Shown one piece after another: positions 1 to 9,401 of a stretch of DNA of 62,139 bases. Every line of letters begins with the position of its first letter. Position 1 is the stretch's first letter. Source of the stretch: Bacteroidota bacterium (GTDB taxonomy: Bacteria; Bacteroidota; Bacteroidia; Chitinophagales; Chitinophagaceae). Below the pieces are notes generated by a model, which ran no database searches, was not told the DNA's origin, and was given only the letters and a program-made list of their open reading frames with translations. Position numbers and translations under genes: made by a program. The stretch spans positions 1-62,139 of the forward strand of contig JANYEA010000148.1 of the NCBI GenBank assembly GCA_025363385.1. The letters are read 5' to 3'.

Positions 1-245
1 AAATGAGACGGGTGGCCGATGGAAATATCATTATTCCGCAGGTTGGAATGATTCAAAGCCTAAATATATCTGTTGCTTGTGCCATCAGTATTTACGAAGC
101 TTATCGTCAAAAGAAAAATGCAGGTCATTATGATCAACCTAGTTTAAGTGAGGAACGTATGGAAGAAATTAAAACTGTATGGACTAAGCCCAAAGTAAAA
201 TTCCGATTTAAAGATCTGAAAGCACTTAAGAGATCGACTCAATAA
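1..245 (+). CDS. trmH: tRNA (guanosine-2'-O-)methyltransferase TrmH, C-terminal part
   Basis: Only the last ~80 codons are inside the window; the gene starts upstream. The visible part contains IPQVGMIQSLNISVACAISI, which matches motif 3 of SpoU/TrmH (SPOUT) methyltransferases, where the knotted C-terminal region binds S-adenosylmethionine and forms the dimer. It is followed by a short basic tail (KFRFKDLKALKRS). The family methylates the ribose of G18 in the D-loop of tRNAs. The methionine at position 3 should not be taken as the start. The 3' end overlaps the end of the convergent yihY gene by 20 bases. Family assignment is good; the exact target (TrmH or another SpoU paralogue) is less sure because the N-terminus is missing. 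Confidence 0.8.
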   Translation, partial: MRRVADGNIIIPQVGMIQSLNISVACAISIYEAYRQKKNAGHYDQPSLSEERMEEIKTVWTKPKVKFRFKDLKALKRSTQ

Positions 246-1197
246 TGTTTGCTTCTTCTTCCTTTCGTCTGGTTGCTACCTGTTTCTGCAAGTATGTGAT
301 ACTTACATTTAGTTCAAATCCAATTAAAAGAATTAAAGCATTAAAGTCGATAATGATCATGATTACTAATACGGTGCCAATGGAACCATATACTTTATTA
401 TAACTACCAAAATGTGCCACCCAATAGGAGAAAATAATGGTAGATGCTAGGGTTAAAAAAGTGGCCAATAATGAACCTGGAGATACGAAATTCCATTTTT
501 CCTCAACCGAAGGGGCATATCTATAAATGAGGGATATGCCAAAGAAAATCAAAGCAATAATTACCAGCCAACGGGTGCTTTCCCACCACCATAACCAATC
601 TGCTTTTTTCATATTAAAATAATGGCGCAATATTTTTTCTAATGCATCATGTCCAATTAAAAACAAAACACTGCTAATCACTAACATAATTAGAAGTAAT
701 GTGAGTTTTATGGCTTTCCACCTTTTATGAATAAAATGGGTTTTCGCATGAAGTATCGATTTGTCGAAAGTTCTGATAATACCCATCATGGCATTCGAAG
801 CATAAAATATCACCATCAAGATACCAAAGGACAATAATCCGCCTTTCGACTTTTTGAAAAAGTCATTTAAGAATGTTTCAACTAAATCATAAGTCTTTTT
901 ATTCGGAGTAAGGTCCTTTGTAAGTGCTAATAATTCAGTTCTGAATTGTTCTGAAACAGGGAGATAAGGTACTACTGAAAATAAAAAAATGCAAGCAGCA
1001 GGGATTGCCATGATAGCATTAAAAGAAATAGCCGCCGCCCTTTCATTTAAACCGATTTTATTTATTTGAATAAAGAAAAATCGAATTACATCAAATAAGG
1101 GTAGTCCCTGAAATCCGGGAATTACAATTTCTTTGCTCTTTCTAATGAGAAATGCAATAGGTTTTGATGTTACTAAAAGGCGTTCGATTTTTGTCAA
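226..1197 (-). CDS. YihY/BrkB-family inner-membrane protein
   Basis: A 323-residue polytopic membrane protein. An N-terminal amphipathic region with the family signature around residues 50-60 (ERAAAISFNAIMAIPA) leads into about six hydrophobic helices. This fits the YihY/virulence factor BrkB family (once called RNase BN), whose molecular function is not settled; an envelope or transport role is usually proposed. It overlaps the upstream mltG by four bases (ATGA), so translational coupling is likely. The C-terminal cytoplasmic tail is charged (RRKEEEANIIE). No intrinsic terminator is visible before the convergent trmH. Confidence 0.85.
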   Translation of the reverse strand: MTKIERLLVTSKPIAFLIRKSKEIVIPGFQGLPLFDVIRFFFIQINKIGLNERAAAISFNAIMAIPAACIFLFSVVPYLPVSEQFRTELLALTKDLTPNKKTYDLVETFLNDFFKKSKGGLLSFGILMVIFYASNAMMGIIRTFDKSILHAKTHFIHKRWKAIKLTLLLIMLVISSVLFLIGHDALEKILRHYFNMKKADWLWWWESTRWLVIIALIFFGISLIYRYAPSVEEKWNFVSPGSLLATFLTLASTIIFSYWVAHFGSYNKVYGSIGTVLVIMIIIDFNALILLIGFELNVSITYLQKQVATRRKEEEANIIESIS

Positions 1198-2231
1198 TTC
1201 TTTCCTGCTTGTTTTTCAGCCATATAGATGTCCAATGCTTTCTGATACTCCTTTGCAAAGGAATTATGTTCTGCAAAATTACTACTGAAATGATGATATC
1301 CACTAAAATCACTTTTTGCTACAAAAAATAAATAATCTGTTTTTGGAGCATTTAATACAATGTCAATGGTTTTTGGTGAAGGCGTACAAATTGGTCCAGG
1401 AGGTAGTCCTTTGTGTTTGTATGTATTATATAAAGAAGGATTGGTTAAATACTTTTCATATATACGAGTAAGTGTAAAATCTCTCATGGCATATTTAATA
1501 GTAGGGCAGGCCTGAAGCGGCATCTTTTTTTGTAATCTATTTATATATACACTTGCAATTTTATATTTATCAGAGTCGTAATTGGTTTCCTCATCTACAA
1601 TGGATGCTAATGTATAAACTTCTTGTTTACTTAATTTACTTGACGCTAATTTATTTTCACGACCATTTTTATTCCAGAATACATCGCTTGCTTCATGCAA
1701 TTTTTGAAAGATCTTATCAAGTGAAGCATCCCAGTAAAAATTATAGGTATCTGGAATGATCAAGGTAAATACGGTATTGGTATCTACATTCCACTTTGCC
1801 AATGAGTCGTTTGATTGTAAATAATTCATTACTTCAATGCTATCGGGCGAAAAACTTTTACTGATCAATTTTGCTAAATCTTCTTTTAGTCTTAATCTAT
1901 TGATGACAAGTTTCATTTCAGCTGTTCGTCCTTTGTTTATTTGACGGGCTATTGTCCAGATGTTCTGCCCTTTCTTAACCTCATATTTTCCAGGTTTAAT
2001 ATGTTCCCAATCTCCTGTAATACTTGTAAATAAATCTAGTATAAAAGGATATTTGACAATATGATTTTCTTCCAAATTTTTGAGTATCGATTTTTTATTA
2101 GTAGCTGATTTAGGGATCAGTACATATTTTATTTTTTCAGAGAAGTGGGTTCCTTCCCCAAAAACCAGCCACCCAGATACAATGGAAAGTATAAGTAGTA
2201 GAAGAATAGTGAATTTTAAAATGGATTTCAT
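1194..2231 (-). CDS. mltG: Endolytic murein transglycosylase MltG
   Basis: 345 residues with one N-terminal membrane anchor (KFTILLLLILSIVSGWLVF), a LysM-like segment (residues ~80-100, GKYEVKKGQNIWTIARQ) and the YceG/MltG catalytic domain. The catalytic region carries ASIVDEETNYDSDKYKIASV with the conserved glutamate, followed by LQACPTIKYA, equivalent to the usual LQ.DPT.. motif. MltG cleaves nascent peptidoglycan glycan strands next to the membrane and helps set their length. Its length is normal for the family. The start at 2231 lies just after a terminator that ends the secG transcript, so mltG-yihY probably has its own promoter, which I could not pin down. Confidence 0.93.
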   Translation of the reverse strand: MKSILKFTILLLLILSIVSGWLVFGEGTHFSEKIKYVLIPKSATNKKSILKNLEENHIVKYPFILDLFTSITGDWEHIKPGKYEVKKGQNIWTIARQINKGRTAEMKLVINRLRLKEDLAKLISKSFSPDSIEVMNYLQSNDSLAKWNVDTNTVFTLIIPDTYNFYWDASLDKIFQKLHEASDVFWNKNGRENKLASSKLSKQEVYTLASIVDEETNYDSDKYKIASVYINRLQKKMPLQACPTIKYAMRDFTLTRIYEKYLTNPSLYNTYKHKGLPPGPICTPSPKTIDIVLNAPKTDYLFFVAKSDFSGYHHFSSNFAEHNSFAKEYQKALDIYMAEKQAGKN

Positions 2232-2250
2232 AAGTTCAATTTAAATAAAA

Positions 2251-2278
2251 AACCCTGTCTACTTGGGCAGACAGGGTT
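2251..2278 (-). terminator. Intrinsic terminator after secG
   Basis: A perfect 10-bp stem, AACCCTGTCT / AGACAGGGTT, with an 8-base loop. On the minus strand it is followed by a T-rich run (TTTTTTATTT). It sits 20 bases beyond the secG stop codon and 20 bases before the mltG start, so it splits the leftward genes into two transcription units. Confidence 0.9.
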
Positions 2279-2297
2279 AATTTTATTTGCTAAAATA

Positions 2298-2648
2298 TTA
2301 TTTCTTTCCAGAATCTTTTGAAAGCGGAACTGCATTTGTTGGTGCAGTAGCAGGTGCTGCAGGTGCAGAACTACTAGTATTTACTTTTTGCAAAAGGGAG
2401 CTGTCTACATTCGAAGATGTACCACCCTTTAAAAATAAGCTAGAAAATAAAGCGAGTAAAGCAATAATCCCAGCAAATAACCATGTGCCTTTCTCTAAAA
2501 CGTCTGTGGTTTGCTTTACACCCATTAATTGGTTGCTCAATCCACCCACATTAGCAGATAATCCACCACCTTTAGGGTTTTGAACCAAAACAATAAAACC
2601 TAGAGCCGCACAGGCAATCACAATCAAGATCAAAAACAAAATTATCAT
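2298..2648 (-). CDS. secG: Preprotein translocase subunit SecG
   Basis: 116 residues with two transmembrane helices (residues ~3-22 and ~55-75) and the family signature VLVQNPKGGGLSANVGG between them. SecG is the small third subunit of the SecYEG channel and assists SecA-driven export. The C-terminal tail after residue ~85 is a low-complexity Ser/Ala/Pro stretch, as often seen in Bacteroidota. Its ATG overlaps the stop of the upstream 345-residue gene by four bases (ATGA). Confidence 0.95.
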   Translation of the reverse strand: MIILFLILIVIACAALGFIVLVQNPKGGGLSANVGGLSNQLMGVKQTTDVLEKGTWLFAGIIALLALFSSLFLKGGTSSNVDSSLLQKVNTSSSAPAAPATAPTNAVPLSKDSGKK

Positions 2649-3682
2649 TGTATACCTTTTAAATGTTGAATTTTGGAGGCAAAATAAGCGGATTTTTCAG
2701 GATTTAAGAAACTTAATTTAATATAAAGCTGAATTGCCTTGTCTAATTGCCCTTGTTTTTGTAAAACATCTGCCATAGTTTCCGTTACTATTTCCTTCTG
2801 TTCATTAGAAGTATTGGCTATGATTTCAACCGCTTCCTCTAAATCCTGGTTTGTACCAAGGTCGATAGGATTGGGGTTATCGTGTTTCATAAATTTCAGC
2901 CAGTCTGTAAACCTGCGTAAATGTGTGGTTAATTTATCTTGTGGAATCTTACTAAGGTCGATTTTTATGCCCTGTGAGGCAAAATAATCGATAGTGTGCA
3001 TTGGTTCCCTTGTAATTTCTAGTTCTTCTGCTTCTTTAACCGGCTTTTTAAAATCAGCTAATTGAGAAGAAAGTAGATTGGAAATTTTGGAATTACTTAA
3101 ATCAGTGGCAGCTTCCTCATTATAGCGCTCTAATTGAGAAACAATTGAGCCTTGTTCTTCAAAATTTGGGTGATGGTCAATTTCATCTTCAAAGGTTGTT
3201 TTAAAAGCAGATTCAGGCAGTTCCTGTTTGTCGATCCCCCGCATCATTTCTTTTACCAATTCAATGGTAGGGATGGAAATATTGTTCGAAAAGTCGTTTT
3301 CTTCGGGAAGAATTTGATTTTCAATTGACATTTCCTCCTGTAGATTGGGTAGTATTTCTTCAGAAACAAGCTTCATTGTACTAGAATTGGGCAATTGATA
3401 ATCCATTAAAGAAGGTGAATTGTCTTCAAGGATGGTTTTGCTTGCCTTTTCTTGCAGTAAATAATGCAACCAATAAGGATTGGTAAAATAAAGGCTAGTC
3501 TTTTGGGCCTGTTTTAAAAATTCAGAAGAATTTTCGGCTTTTAATTTAGCAGAAAGTAACATTTGCACAGGTGCAAAATAGGGATAGCTAGCGGCTAACT
3601 TGTTCAAGGTAGCCTGATCAACCTTAGCAAGGTCTTTAATGCCTGTTAAATGATATAAAGCTTTCTCCTGAATTGAATTCAT
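2645..3682 (-). CDS. Hypothetical TPR-like protein between lptE and secG
   Basis: 345 residues, no signal peptide, acidic and mostly helical. I do not recognise a named family for the first ~280 residues. The C-terminus (~295-340) reads like a single tetratricopeptide hairpin: ADVLQKQGQLDKAIQLYIKL followed by SFLNPEKSAYFASKIQHLKG. The middle is rich in Glu/Asp and probably disordered. It is 21 bases downstream of lptE and overlaps secG by four bases, so it is made with LPS-transport and secretion components. A cytosolic scaffold role is a guess from context only. Confidence 0.75.
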   Translation of the reverse strand: MNSIQEKALYHLTGIKDLAKVDQATLNKLAASYPYFAPVQMLLSAKLKAENSSEFLKQAQKTSLYFTNPYWLHYLLQEKASKTILEDNSPSLMDYQLPNSSTMKLVSEEILPNLQEEMSIENQILPEENDFSNNISIPTIELVKEMMRGIDKQELPESAFKTTFEDEIDHHPNFEEQGSIVSQLERYNEEAATDLSNSKISNLLSSQLADFKKPVKEAEELEITREPMHTIDYFASQGIKIDLSKIPQDKLTTHLRRFTDWLKFMKHDNPNPIDLGTNQDLEEAVEIIANTSNEQKEIVTETMADVLQKQGQLDKAIQLYIKLSFLNPEKSAYFASKIQHLKGIQ

Positions 3683-3703
3683 ATTAATAAAAGTACAACT
3701 TCA

Positions 3704-4249
3704 TTACCAGTTTGAAAATATATGGTTAAAAATTTCATCGGTTAAATTTCTTACTAACTCATCTAATAATTGCCCCTCGGCTTGTTGCAAAGATAAGTTG
3801 GCAGAGAAGTCTGCATTTCTTGTTACATCAAATTCTTCGGATTTATTTTCAAGGGTTTTTTTCAATACCACATGAACACTCACTGTAAGCCTGTTCGTTG
3901 TTGCTTGTTGAGCACTAATGCCTACTGTTTGAGATGGGTTATATCCGGTAATAGTTGCAATTACCTGATAGTGTGCATCGTCGTTATTAGTTCTGGTAAG
4001 CTTGGTGGAATTGACAAATTTTTGAGATAGTTTATCGTACAATTTTGGACTAAGCTGTGGGTTAACATAACTTGCTTTATTCTCAATAGTAAATAGCTTG
4101 ATCGTTTTTACTTTTGTATAATCAATAGATACATCATTTAATGTATAAATGCCACAACCAGATAAGGCTATGGCAATATAGAGCAAAAATACTACGAAAG
4201 ATATTTTTGAATGATTGATTTGAGTCATTGAGCGAATAAGTTTATTCAT
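3704..4249 (-). CDS. lptE: LptE-like LPS-assembly lipoprotein
   Basis: A lipoprotein of 181 residues when started at 4249. A hydrophobic signal ends in the lipobox LSGC (Cys32, or Cys25 if the Met at 4228 is used), then GIYTLNDVSIDYTKVKTIKL. The following sequence fits the Bacteroidota LptE-like family, which assists LptD in inserting LPS into the outer membrane. An in-frame extension to 4333 exists, but it would overlap the sigma-54 activator by ~59 bases and put 28 residues ahead of the signal peptide, so 4249 or 4228 is preferred. It lies just downstream of the sigma-54 activator and 21 bases upstream of the TPR-like gene. Confidence 0.85.
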   Translation of the reverse strand: MNKLIRSMTQINHSKISFVVFLLYIAIALSGCGIYTLNDVSIDYTKVKTIKLFTIENKASYVNPQLSPKLYDKLSQKFVNSTKLTRTNNDDAHYQVIATITGYNPSQTVGISAQQATTNRLTVSVHVVLKKTLENKSEEFDVTRNADFSANLSLQQAEGQLLDELVRNLTDEIFNHIFSNW

Positions 4250-4274
4250 CAGAATTAAATTGAAATTACGAGAA

Positions 4275-5561
4275 TCATTCGTCAATATCATATTCCTTGA
4301 GTTTACGATATAAGGTTCTTTCGCTAATGCCAAGATCTAGTGAAGCATCCCTTCGTTTTCCCTTGTGTTTTTTTAGTGCTTTTACAATCAATTCTTTTTC
4401 TTTATCCATAATGTTTAAAGATTCTTCAATCTCCTCATGGTGATGAATATTTTCATCTGAAATAATCATGGGTTGGCTATTTGAAGAAGAAGGTTGAGCT
4501 AAATAAGTGGGCTGGATTGCAGTTGAAGTATTACTATTATTGCTATTCATTGAATTGGATAATTCACCATTACTATGAAAATCATTTAATATAGAATCTC
4601 TTGTGAAATTTGCGGCAGATCCCGCAAGTGAAGGGTTCTGTAAAATTTCTAAGAACATTTTTTTTAATTCTGTCACATCTTTTTTCATATCAAAAAAAAG
4701 TTTATATAAAATCTCCCGCTCATTTGAAAAATCATTTGAACCAGAAGCATGATTGGCTAAAACTGGGAGCGAATTTCTAATTTTTTCCGGTAAGAAATTC
4801 TTTAAAGCAATTGCACTTATTTGTGGGTTGGTGCTTAGAACTGATATCTGTTCTGCAATATTTTTTAGCTCACGCACATTGCCTTGCCAACCGTAGTTAA
4901 TCAGTATCTGTTTAGCTTCTTCATCCAATTGTACTGGCGCAGTTTTGTATCGTTCAGAAAAATCAACCACAAACTTTCTGAAAAGTAATAAGATATCTTC
5001 TTTTCTATCTCTCAAAGAAGGAACTCTAATAGGAACAGTACTTAAGCGATAATAGAGATCTTCTCTAAACCTTCCTTTTTGGGTAAATTCTAAGAGTTCC
5101 CGATTAGTAGCTGCAATAACTCGTACATCTGTTTTTTGCACTTTTGAAGATCCTACTCTAATAAATTCACCTGTTTCCAAAACACGTAATAATCTGGCTT
5201 GAGTGCCCAGTGGCATTTCTCCAATTTCGTCTAAAAAAATGGTGCCTCCACTTACTGTTTCAAAATATCCTTTTCTACTATCAACAGCACCTGTAAATGC
5301 CCCTTTTTCGTGACCAAATAATTCGGAGTCAATTGTACCTTCCGGAATGGCACCACAGTTTACTGCAATAAATGGGTTATGCTTTCTGCTTGAAAGGGCA
5401 TGAATGATTTGAGAGAAGACTTCTTTTCCCACGCCACTTTCACCCACAATTAATACGGTAAGGTCTGTTGCGGCAACTTGAACGGCTGTATTCAAAGCAT
5501 GATTTAATGCAGGAGCATTACCAATGATGCCGAATCTATTTTTGATTGACTGTAAGTCCAT
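4275..5561 (-). CDS. Sigma-54-dependent transcriptional activator (AAA+ / Fis), no sensor domain
   Basis: 428 residues. The AAA+ domain starts almost at the N-terminus: Walker A GESGVGKE at residues 40-47, the sigma-54 contact loop GAFTGA at 87-92, Walker B GGTIFLDEIGEMP at 105-117, and a VRVIAATNREL sensor segment. A Ser/Asn-rich linker (~330-375) leads to a C-terminal Fis-type helix-turn-helix (DASLDLGISERTLYRKLKEY). It remodels RpoN holoenzyme at -24/-12 promoters. There is no receiver, PAS or GAF domain, so activity must be controlled by expression, a partner or the short N-terminus. It lies 42 bases downstream of miaB and shares the run leading to lptE and secG. Confidence 0.93.
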   Translation of the reverse strand: MDLQSIKNRFGIIGNAPALNHALNTAVQVAATDLTVLIVGESGVGKEVFSQIIHALSSRKHNPFIAVNCGAIPEGTIDSELFGHEKGAFTGAVDSRKGYFETVSGGTIFLDEIGEMPLGTQARLLRVLETGEFIRVGSSKVQKTDVRVIAATNRELLEFTQKGRFREDLYYRLSTVPIRVPSLRDRKEDILLLFRKFVVDFSERYKTAPVQLDEEAKQILINYGWQGNVRELKNIAEQISVLSTNPQISAIALKNFLPEKIRNSLPVLANHASGSNDFSNEREILYKLFFDMKKDVTELKKMFLEILQNPSLAGSAANFTRDSILNDFHSNGELSNSMNSNNSNTSTAIQPTYLAQPSSSNSQPMIISDENIHHHEEIEESLNIMDKEKELIVKALKKHKGKRRDASLDLGISERTLYRKLKEYDIDE

Positions 5562-5603
5562 TTTTTTCTTTTTTCCGATCCTTTACATCGGGGTTGCGTC
5601 ATT

Positions 5604-7031
5604 TTAAAAATGAACGAATTCCCCAAGTAGCGTACCCTTTGTGCAACTATTAATTTTTACATACACATAGTTTCCCATTTGTATGCCATGATTTTTCTTT
5701 TCAAATACGGCGACTTTGTTTTGGTCGTTTCTCCCTTTCCAAAAATTTGGATCTTTTTTACTTTCACCATCTACAAGAATTCGGAAGGTTTTTCCAAGAT
5801 CATTTTGATTGCTTTTTAAAGACAAATGATATTGAACATCTACAATTTCTGTCAACCTTCTTTTTTTCTCATCTTCCGGAATATCATCTTTAAACCTTTT
5901 GCTAGCAAGCGTTCCAGGTCTTTCGCTATAAAAGTACATATAAGCATAATCGTACTTACAATAATTCATAATGTCAATGGTATCTTGATGGTCTTCTTCT
6001 GTTTCTGTACAAAATCCTGTGATAATATCAGTACTGATTCCACAATCTGGTATAATCTCTCTGATACGATCTACTTTAGCTTTATACCATTCTCTGGAGT
6101 AATTTCTATTCATTAATTGTAAAACCCTGTTATTCCCACTTTGAATGGGCAAATGAATATAATTACAGATATTGTCATATTTGGCAATGGTGTACAGAAC
6201 TTCGTCTGTGATATCTTTTGGATGTGAAGTACTGAATCTTACTCTTAATGATGGGTTTATTAGAGCAATTTTCTCTAATAATTCAGCAAAAGTAACAGCA
6301 TGCCCATTGGCTTCATCCAGCCAATAATAACTATCCACGTTTTGTCCTAATAGGGTGATCTCTTTAAATCCTTTTTCGAATAAATCCTTAGATTCTGCAA
6401 CAATAGAATGTGCATCTCTACTTCTTTCTCTACCCCTAGTAAAGGGAACCACACAGAAACTGCACATATTATTGCAACCCCTCATAATAGAAACAAAGGC
6501 AGAAACTGAATTACTGTCGAGCCTTATTGGAGAGATGTCTGCATAAGTTTCATCCCTACTTAATAAAACATTCACCCCTTTTTGCCCTGTTTCGGCTTCT
6601 CCAATTAGAATCGGTAAGCTTCGATATGCATCTGGGCCAACAACCAGGTCAACCAATTTTTCTTCTTCTAATAGTTTTGATTTCAATCTTTCTGCCATAC
6701 ATCCGAGAACTCCCACCAATAATCCTCCTCTTTTGTTCTTGAATTTTCGAAATTCAGTAAGTCTTTTACGGATAGTTTGCTCTGCTTTTTCTCTAATGGA
6801 ACAGGTATTCAATAGAATTAGATCTGCTTCTTCTATATTATTGGTTGCTCCAAAGCCCTGTTCTTGTAATATTGAGGCAACCACTTCGCTATCTGCAAAA
6901 TTCATTGCGCAACCATAACTCTCAATATAAAAGTGCTTTTTATATTGATTAGGATCATTGTAAAAGGGCTTATATGCTTCACCTTGCCTCAATTCATCAT
7001 GTTCTTTTGCCCCCAAATCCATCAATTCCAT
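5604..7031 (-). CDS. miaB: tRNA-2-methylthio-N6-dimethylallyladenosine synthase MiaB
   Basis: 475 residues. The N-terminal UPF0004 domain carries the three auxiliary-cluster cysteines ([31 protein letters not shown]). The radical SAM domain has the CX3CX2C motif in [21 protein letters not shown], and the C-terminal ~65 residues form a TRAM domain. The enzyme adds the methylthio group to i6A37 of tRNAs reading UNN codons. Compared with short versions it has ~35 extra residues before the UPF0004 domain, usual in Bacteroidota. A perfect TAnnTTTG -7 element lies ~20 bases upstream of the start. Confidence 0.95.
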   Translation of the reverse strand: MELMDLGAKEHDELRQGEAYKPFYNDPNQYKKHFYIESYGCAMNFADSEVVASILQEQGFGATNNIEEADLILLNTCSIREKAEQTIRKRLTEFRKFKNKRGGLLVGVLGCMAERLKSKLLEEEKLVDLVVGPDAYRSLPILIGEAETGQKGVNVLLSRDETYADISPIRLDSNSVSAFVSIMRGCNNMCSFCVVPFTRGRERSRDAHSIVAESKDLFEKGFKEITLLGQNVDSYYWLDEANGHAVTFAELLEKIALINPSLRVRFSTSHPKDITDEVLYTIAKYDNICNYIHLPIQSGNNRVLQLMNRNYSREWYKAKVDRIREIIPDCGISTDIITGFCTETEEDHQDTIDIMNYCKYDYAYMYFYSERPGTLASKRFKDDIPEDEKKRRLTEIVDVQYHLSLKSNQNDLGKTFRILVDGESKKDPNFWKGRNDQNKVAVFEKKNHGIQMGNYVYVKINSCTKGTLLGEFVHF

Positions 7032-7052
7032 ATTTTCAATTCATTTAGTCTA

Positions 7053-7060
7053 CAAAAGTA
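7053..7060 (-). promoter_or_regulatory. Candidate -7 element of miaB promoter
   Basis: On the minus strand this reads TACTTTTG, an exact match to the Bacteroidota TAnnTTTG -7 consensus, ending 22 bases before the miaB ATG. I see no good TTTG -33 element at the right distance, so this is a half-supported promoter. Confidence 0.5.
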
Positions 7061-7099
7061 CAAAAAAACATGATTTTAATGTCAGATTGTCAGCGTCTC

Positions 7100-7132
7100 T
7101 TTCGTTAAACTTATGAATATCTTCTATTTTTG
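7100..7132 (+). promoter_or_regulatory. Candidate Bacteroidota promoter of the DUF3078 gene
   Basis: TTTC (7100-7103), 21 bases, then TATTTTTG (7125-7132), a perfect TAnnTTTG -7 box. The coding start at 7152 is 20 bases downstream. The -33 element is one base off TTTG. Confidence 0.6.
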
Positions 7133-7151
7133 CAGCTTGAAAATTTTATAA

Positions 7152-8096
7152 ATGAAAAAACTGGTTATTGTTCTTATGCTTATTTTGAGTGAGCAGGCAT
7201 TTTCACAGGATGTTGTAGTTAACAAATTGAGAAGTGAAACTTCTAGAACAGTTAAGAAAGAAACGGATACCACCACCTGGAAATGGAAAAGAGGAGGGAT
7301 GTTTTTATTTTCACTTTCTCAGGGTTCTTTAAGCAATTGGGCAGCAGGTGGCGATAATTTTTCACTGGCAGCAAATAGTTATTTGAATTATTATTTTTTA
7401 TATAGAAATGGCAGACATGTGTGGGATAATAATATTGATTTAAATCTCGGATATGTAAATACCACAAGTTCCGGAGGCCGTAAAAATGACGATCGTATGG
7501 ACTACTTAAGTAAGTATGGTTATAAAATGGATACTTTGGGTAAGTGGTATTTATCTGGATTGTTTAATTTTAGATCTCAGTTTTTTGATGGGTTTAACTA
7601 TGGTAGTACACCCGCTGAATTGTCTTCTTCCTTTTTATCGCCAGCATATTTTATTCTTTCTGTGGGTTTTGATTATAAGCCAAGCGATAAATTTTCATTA
7701 TTCCTTTCTCCATTAACATCCAGGTGGACAGTTGTAACTAATAAAACTTTATCAGATAAGGGTTTATATGGCCTTACTCCTGGTGCACACTCTTTAAACG
7801 AAATTGGTGCTTTTGCAACAGTAAATTATACTACCACTTTAGCAAAAAATATTGTTTACAAAGGAAGGCTGGATTTATTCTCAAATTATATTACAGATCC
7901 TCAGAATATTGATATGTTCATGACCAATCAAATTGCTTTTAAAATCAATAAATATTTCTCGGCAACTTATAGTCTTGATTTGATCTATGATGACAATGTA
8001 CGTTTATTTGGCCCTGATCATACATCACCTGCCTTACAAACAAAGAGTCTGATTGGTATAGGATATTTAAAACCCTTGAATGTTAAAAAGCGATAG
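7152..8096 (+). CDS. DUF3078 family outer-membrane barrel-like protein
   Basis: 314 residues with a signal peptide (MKKLVIVLMLILSEQAFS, cleaved before QDVV) and then alternating aromatic/polar strands typical of a beta-barrel. LSQGSLSNWAAGGDNFSLAA is characteristic of the Bacteroidota family DUF3078. The last residues (IGIGYLKPLNVKKR) do not end in the classical terminal aromatic residue. Function is unknown; an outer-membrane location is inferred from strand pattern and signal peptide. It is monocistronic: its own promoter upstream and a terminator 18 bases after the stop. Confidence 0.8.
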   Translation: MKKLVIVLMLILSEQAFSQDVVVNKLRSETSRTVKKETDTTTWKWKRGGMFLFSLSQGSLSNWAAGGDNFSLAANSYLNYYFLYRNGRHVWDNNIDLNLGYVNTTSSGGRKNDDRMDYLSKYGYKMDTLGKWYLSGLFNFRSQFFDGFNYGSTPAELSSSFLSPAYFILSVGFDYKPSDKFSLFLSPLTSRWTVVTNKTLSDKGLYGLTPGAHSLNEIGAFATVNYTTTLAKNIVYKGRLDLFSNYITDPQNIDMFMTNQIAFKINKYFSATYSLDLIYDDNVRLFGPDHTSPALQTKSLIGIGYLKPLNVKKR

Positions 8097-8113
8097 ATTA
8101 ACACTAGCTAATA

Positions 8114-8140
8114 AAAAAAGCATCCTTCAGATGCTTTTTT
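8114..8140. terminator. Bidirectional terminator between DUF3078 gene and purK
   Basis: The sequence AAAAAAGCATC - CTTCA - GATGCTTTTTT forms an 11-bp stem flanked by A and T runs, so it can act for both the rightward DUF3078 gene and the leftward purK, whose stop begins three bases further. Confidence 0.9.
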
Positions 8141-8142
8141 TA

Positions 8143-9261
8143 TTATGCGATGATCTTAAGTTTCTGTTTTGTTTTATTTGCCTGGAAAATGAGTTCCTGA
8201 TAATCGTTACTCAGAATGGTCACATGCCCCATTTTTCTTCCGGGTTTTGTTTCCTTTTTCCCATAAAGATGAACGAAAGCATTTTCTATTTTTAAAACAT
8301 CTTCTAACCCCTCATAAATGGCAGGGCCACTATACCCTGGAGCGCCAAGCAAGTTTACTATGGCAGCAGGTAAAATGGGTTTTGTATTGCCTAATGGATA
8401 ATTTAAAATAATACGCCAAAGCATATCATATTGACTACAATAATTTCCTTCAATGGTATGGTGTCCGCTATTATGCACCCTTGGAGCTGTTTCATTTACC
8501 CAAACATTTTGCTCCTGATCTACAAAAAGTTCAATGGCAAAAAGCCCTGCACTATTCAATGATTTAGCAACCTTTAAAGCTATTGCTTCAGCCTTCCATA
8601 ATACTTTTTCATTCAACCTGGCTGGGGATACCTGATAGTCTAGTAAATTAAGGATCGGATCGAATAGCATTTCAGCAGGAGGGTATATGGCAGTTTCACC
8701 ACCCTGACCAATACAAACAATTACTGCAATTTCTTTATGTACATTAACCATTTTTTCTAAAACAGAAGGTGCGTCAAAACCCTTCGAAATTTCGCTGGCT
8801 TCTTTGATTATTTGAACTCCTTTTCCATCATATCCTCCTTCGCCAATTTTATGAACTGCTGGTAGAAAATCAACCTGTTTTTTTAGATCTTCCAAAGAAT
8901 CGGTAATCAAAAAATGCGAAGAAGGTATTTCATTTTTTTTATAAAATTCTTTTTGAACAATTTTGTTTTTTATGATTCGGATTGCTTCAGGACTTGGGAA
9001 TATTTTTACACCCTCAGATGCTAGCTTATCTAAGGCATCTATATTAACCGCTTCAATTTCAATAGTTATGGCATCTAAATCTTTACCAAATTGATATACT
9101 GTTTCAAAATCGGTGATGTCTCCTTTCGTAAAATGCTGGCATAAATGTGCTGAAGGGCATATTATATCATTTTCCAATACAAAGGTTTCCACAGTATAGT
9201 TTGCTGCAGCTTGTAATAGCATTCTCCCTAATTGACCACCACCTAGTATGCCTACTTTCAT
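8143..9261 (-). CDS. purK: N5-carboxyaminoimidazole ribonucleotide synthase PurK
   Basis: 372 residues from the Met at 9261, chosen because MKVGILGGGQLGRMLLQAA is the canonical PurK N-terminus; an in-frame ATG at 9291 would add ten basic residues. ATP-grasp fold with an N-terminal nucleotide-binding segment, KIGEGGYDGKGV around residue 150, and the metal/ATP site FAIELFVDQEQNVWVNETAPRVHNSGHHT. PurK converts AIR, ATP and bicarbonate to N5-CAIR in purine synthesis. The usual partner purE is not adjacent here. Confidence 0.94.
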   Translation of the reverse strand: MKVGILGGGQLGRMLLQAAANYTVETFVLENDIICPSAHLCQHFTKGDITDFETVYQFGKDLDAITIEIEAVNIDALDKLASEGVKIFPSPEAIRIIKNKIVQKEFYKKNEIPSSHFLITDSLEDLKKQVDFLPAVHKIGEGGYDGKGVQIIKEASEISKGFDAPSVLEKMVNVHKEIAVIVCIGQGGETAIYPPAEMLFDPILNLLDYQVSPARLNEKVLWKAEAIALKVAKSLNSAGLFAIELFVDQEQNVWVNETAPRVHNSGHHTIEGNYCSQYDMLWRIILNYPLGNTKPILPAAIVNLLGAPGYSGPAIYEGLEDVLKIENAFVHLYGKKETKPGRKMGHVTILSNDYQELIFQANKTKQKLKIIA

Positions 9262-9401
9262 TTTTGTTTTTTTATTTACTTTTGTCCTCAAAAGAAGTAT
9301 AATAGGGGCGAAGATACTTATCCGTTTAAATCTTCATAGTATGAAAAGCGATTTCTTTGATTTTTGCTACAGATTTTCAGCGATTACTTAAATTTGAAAC
9401 C

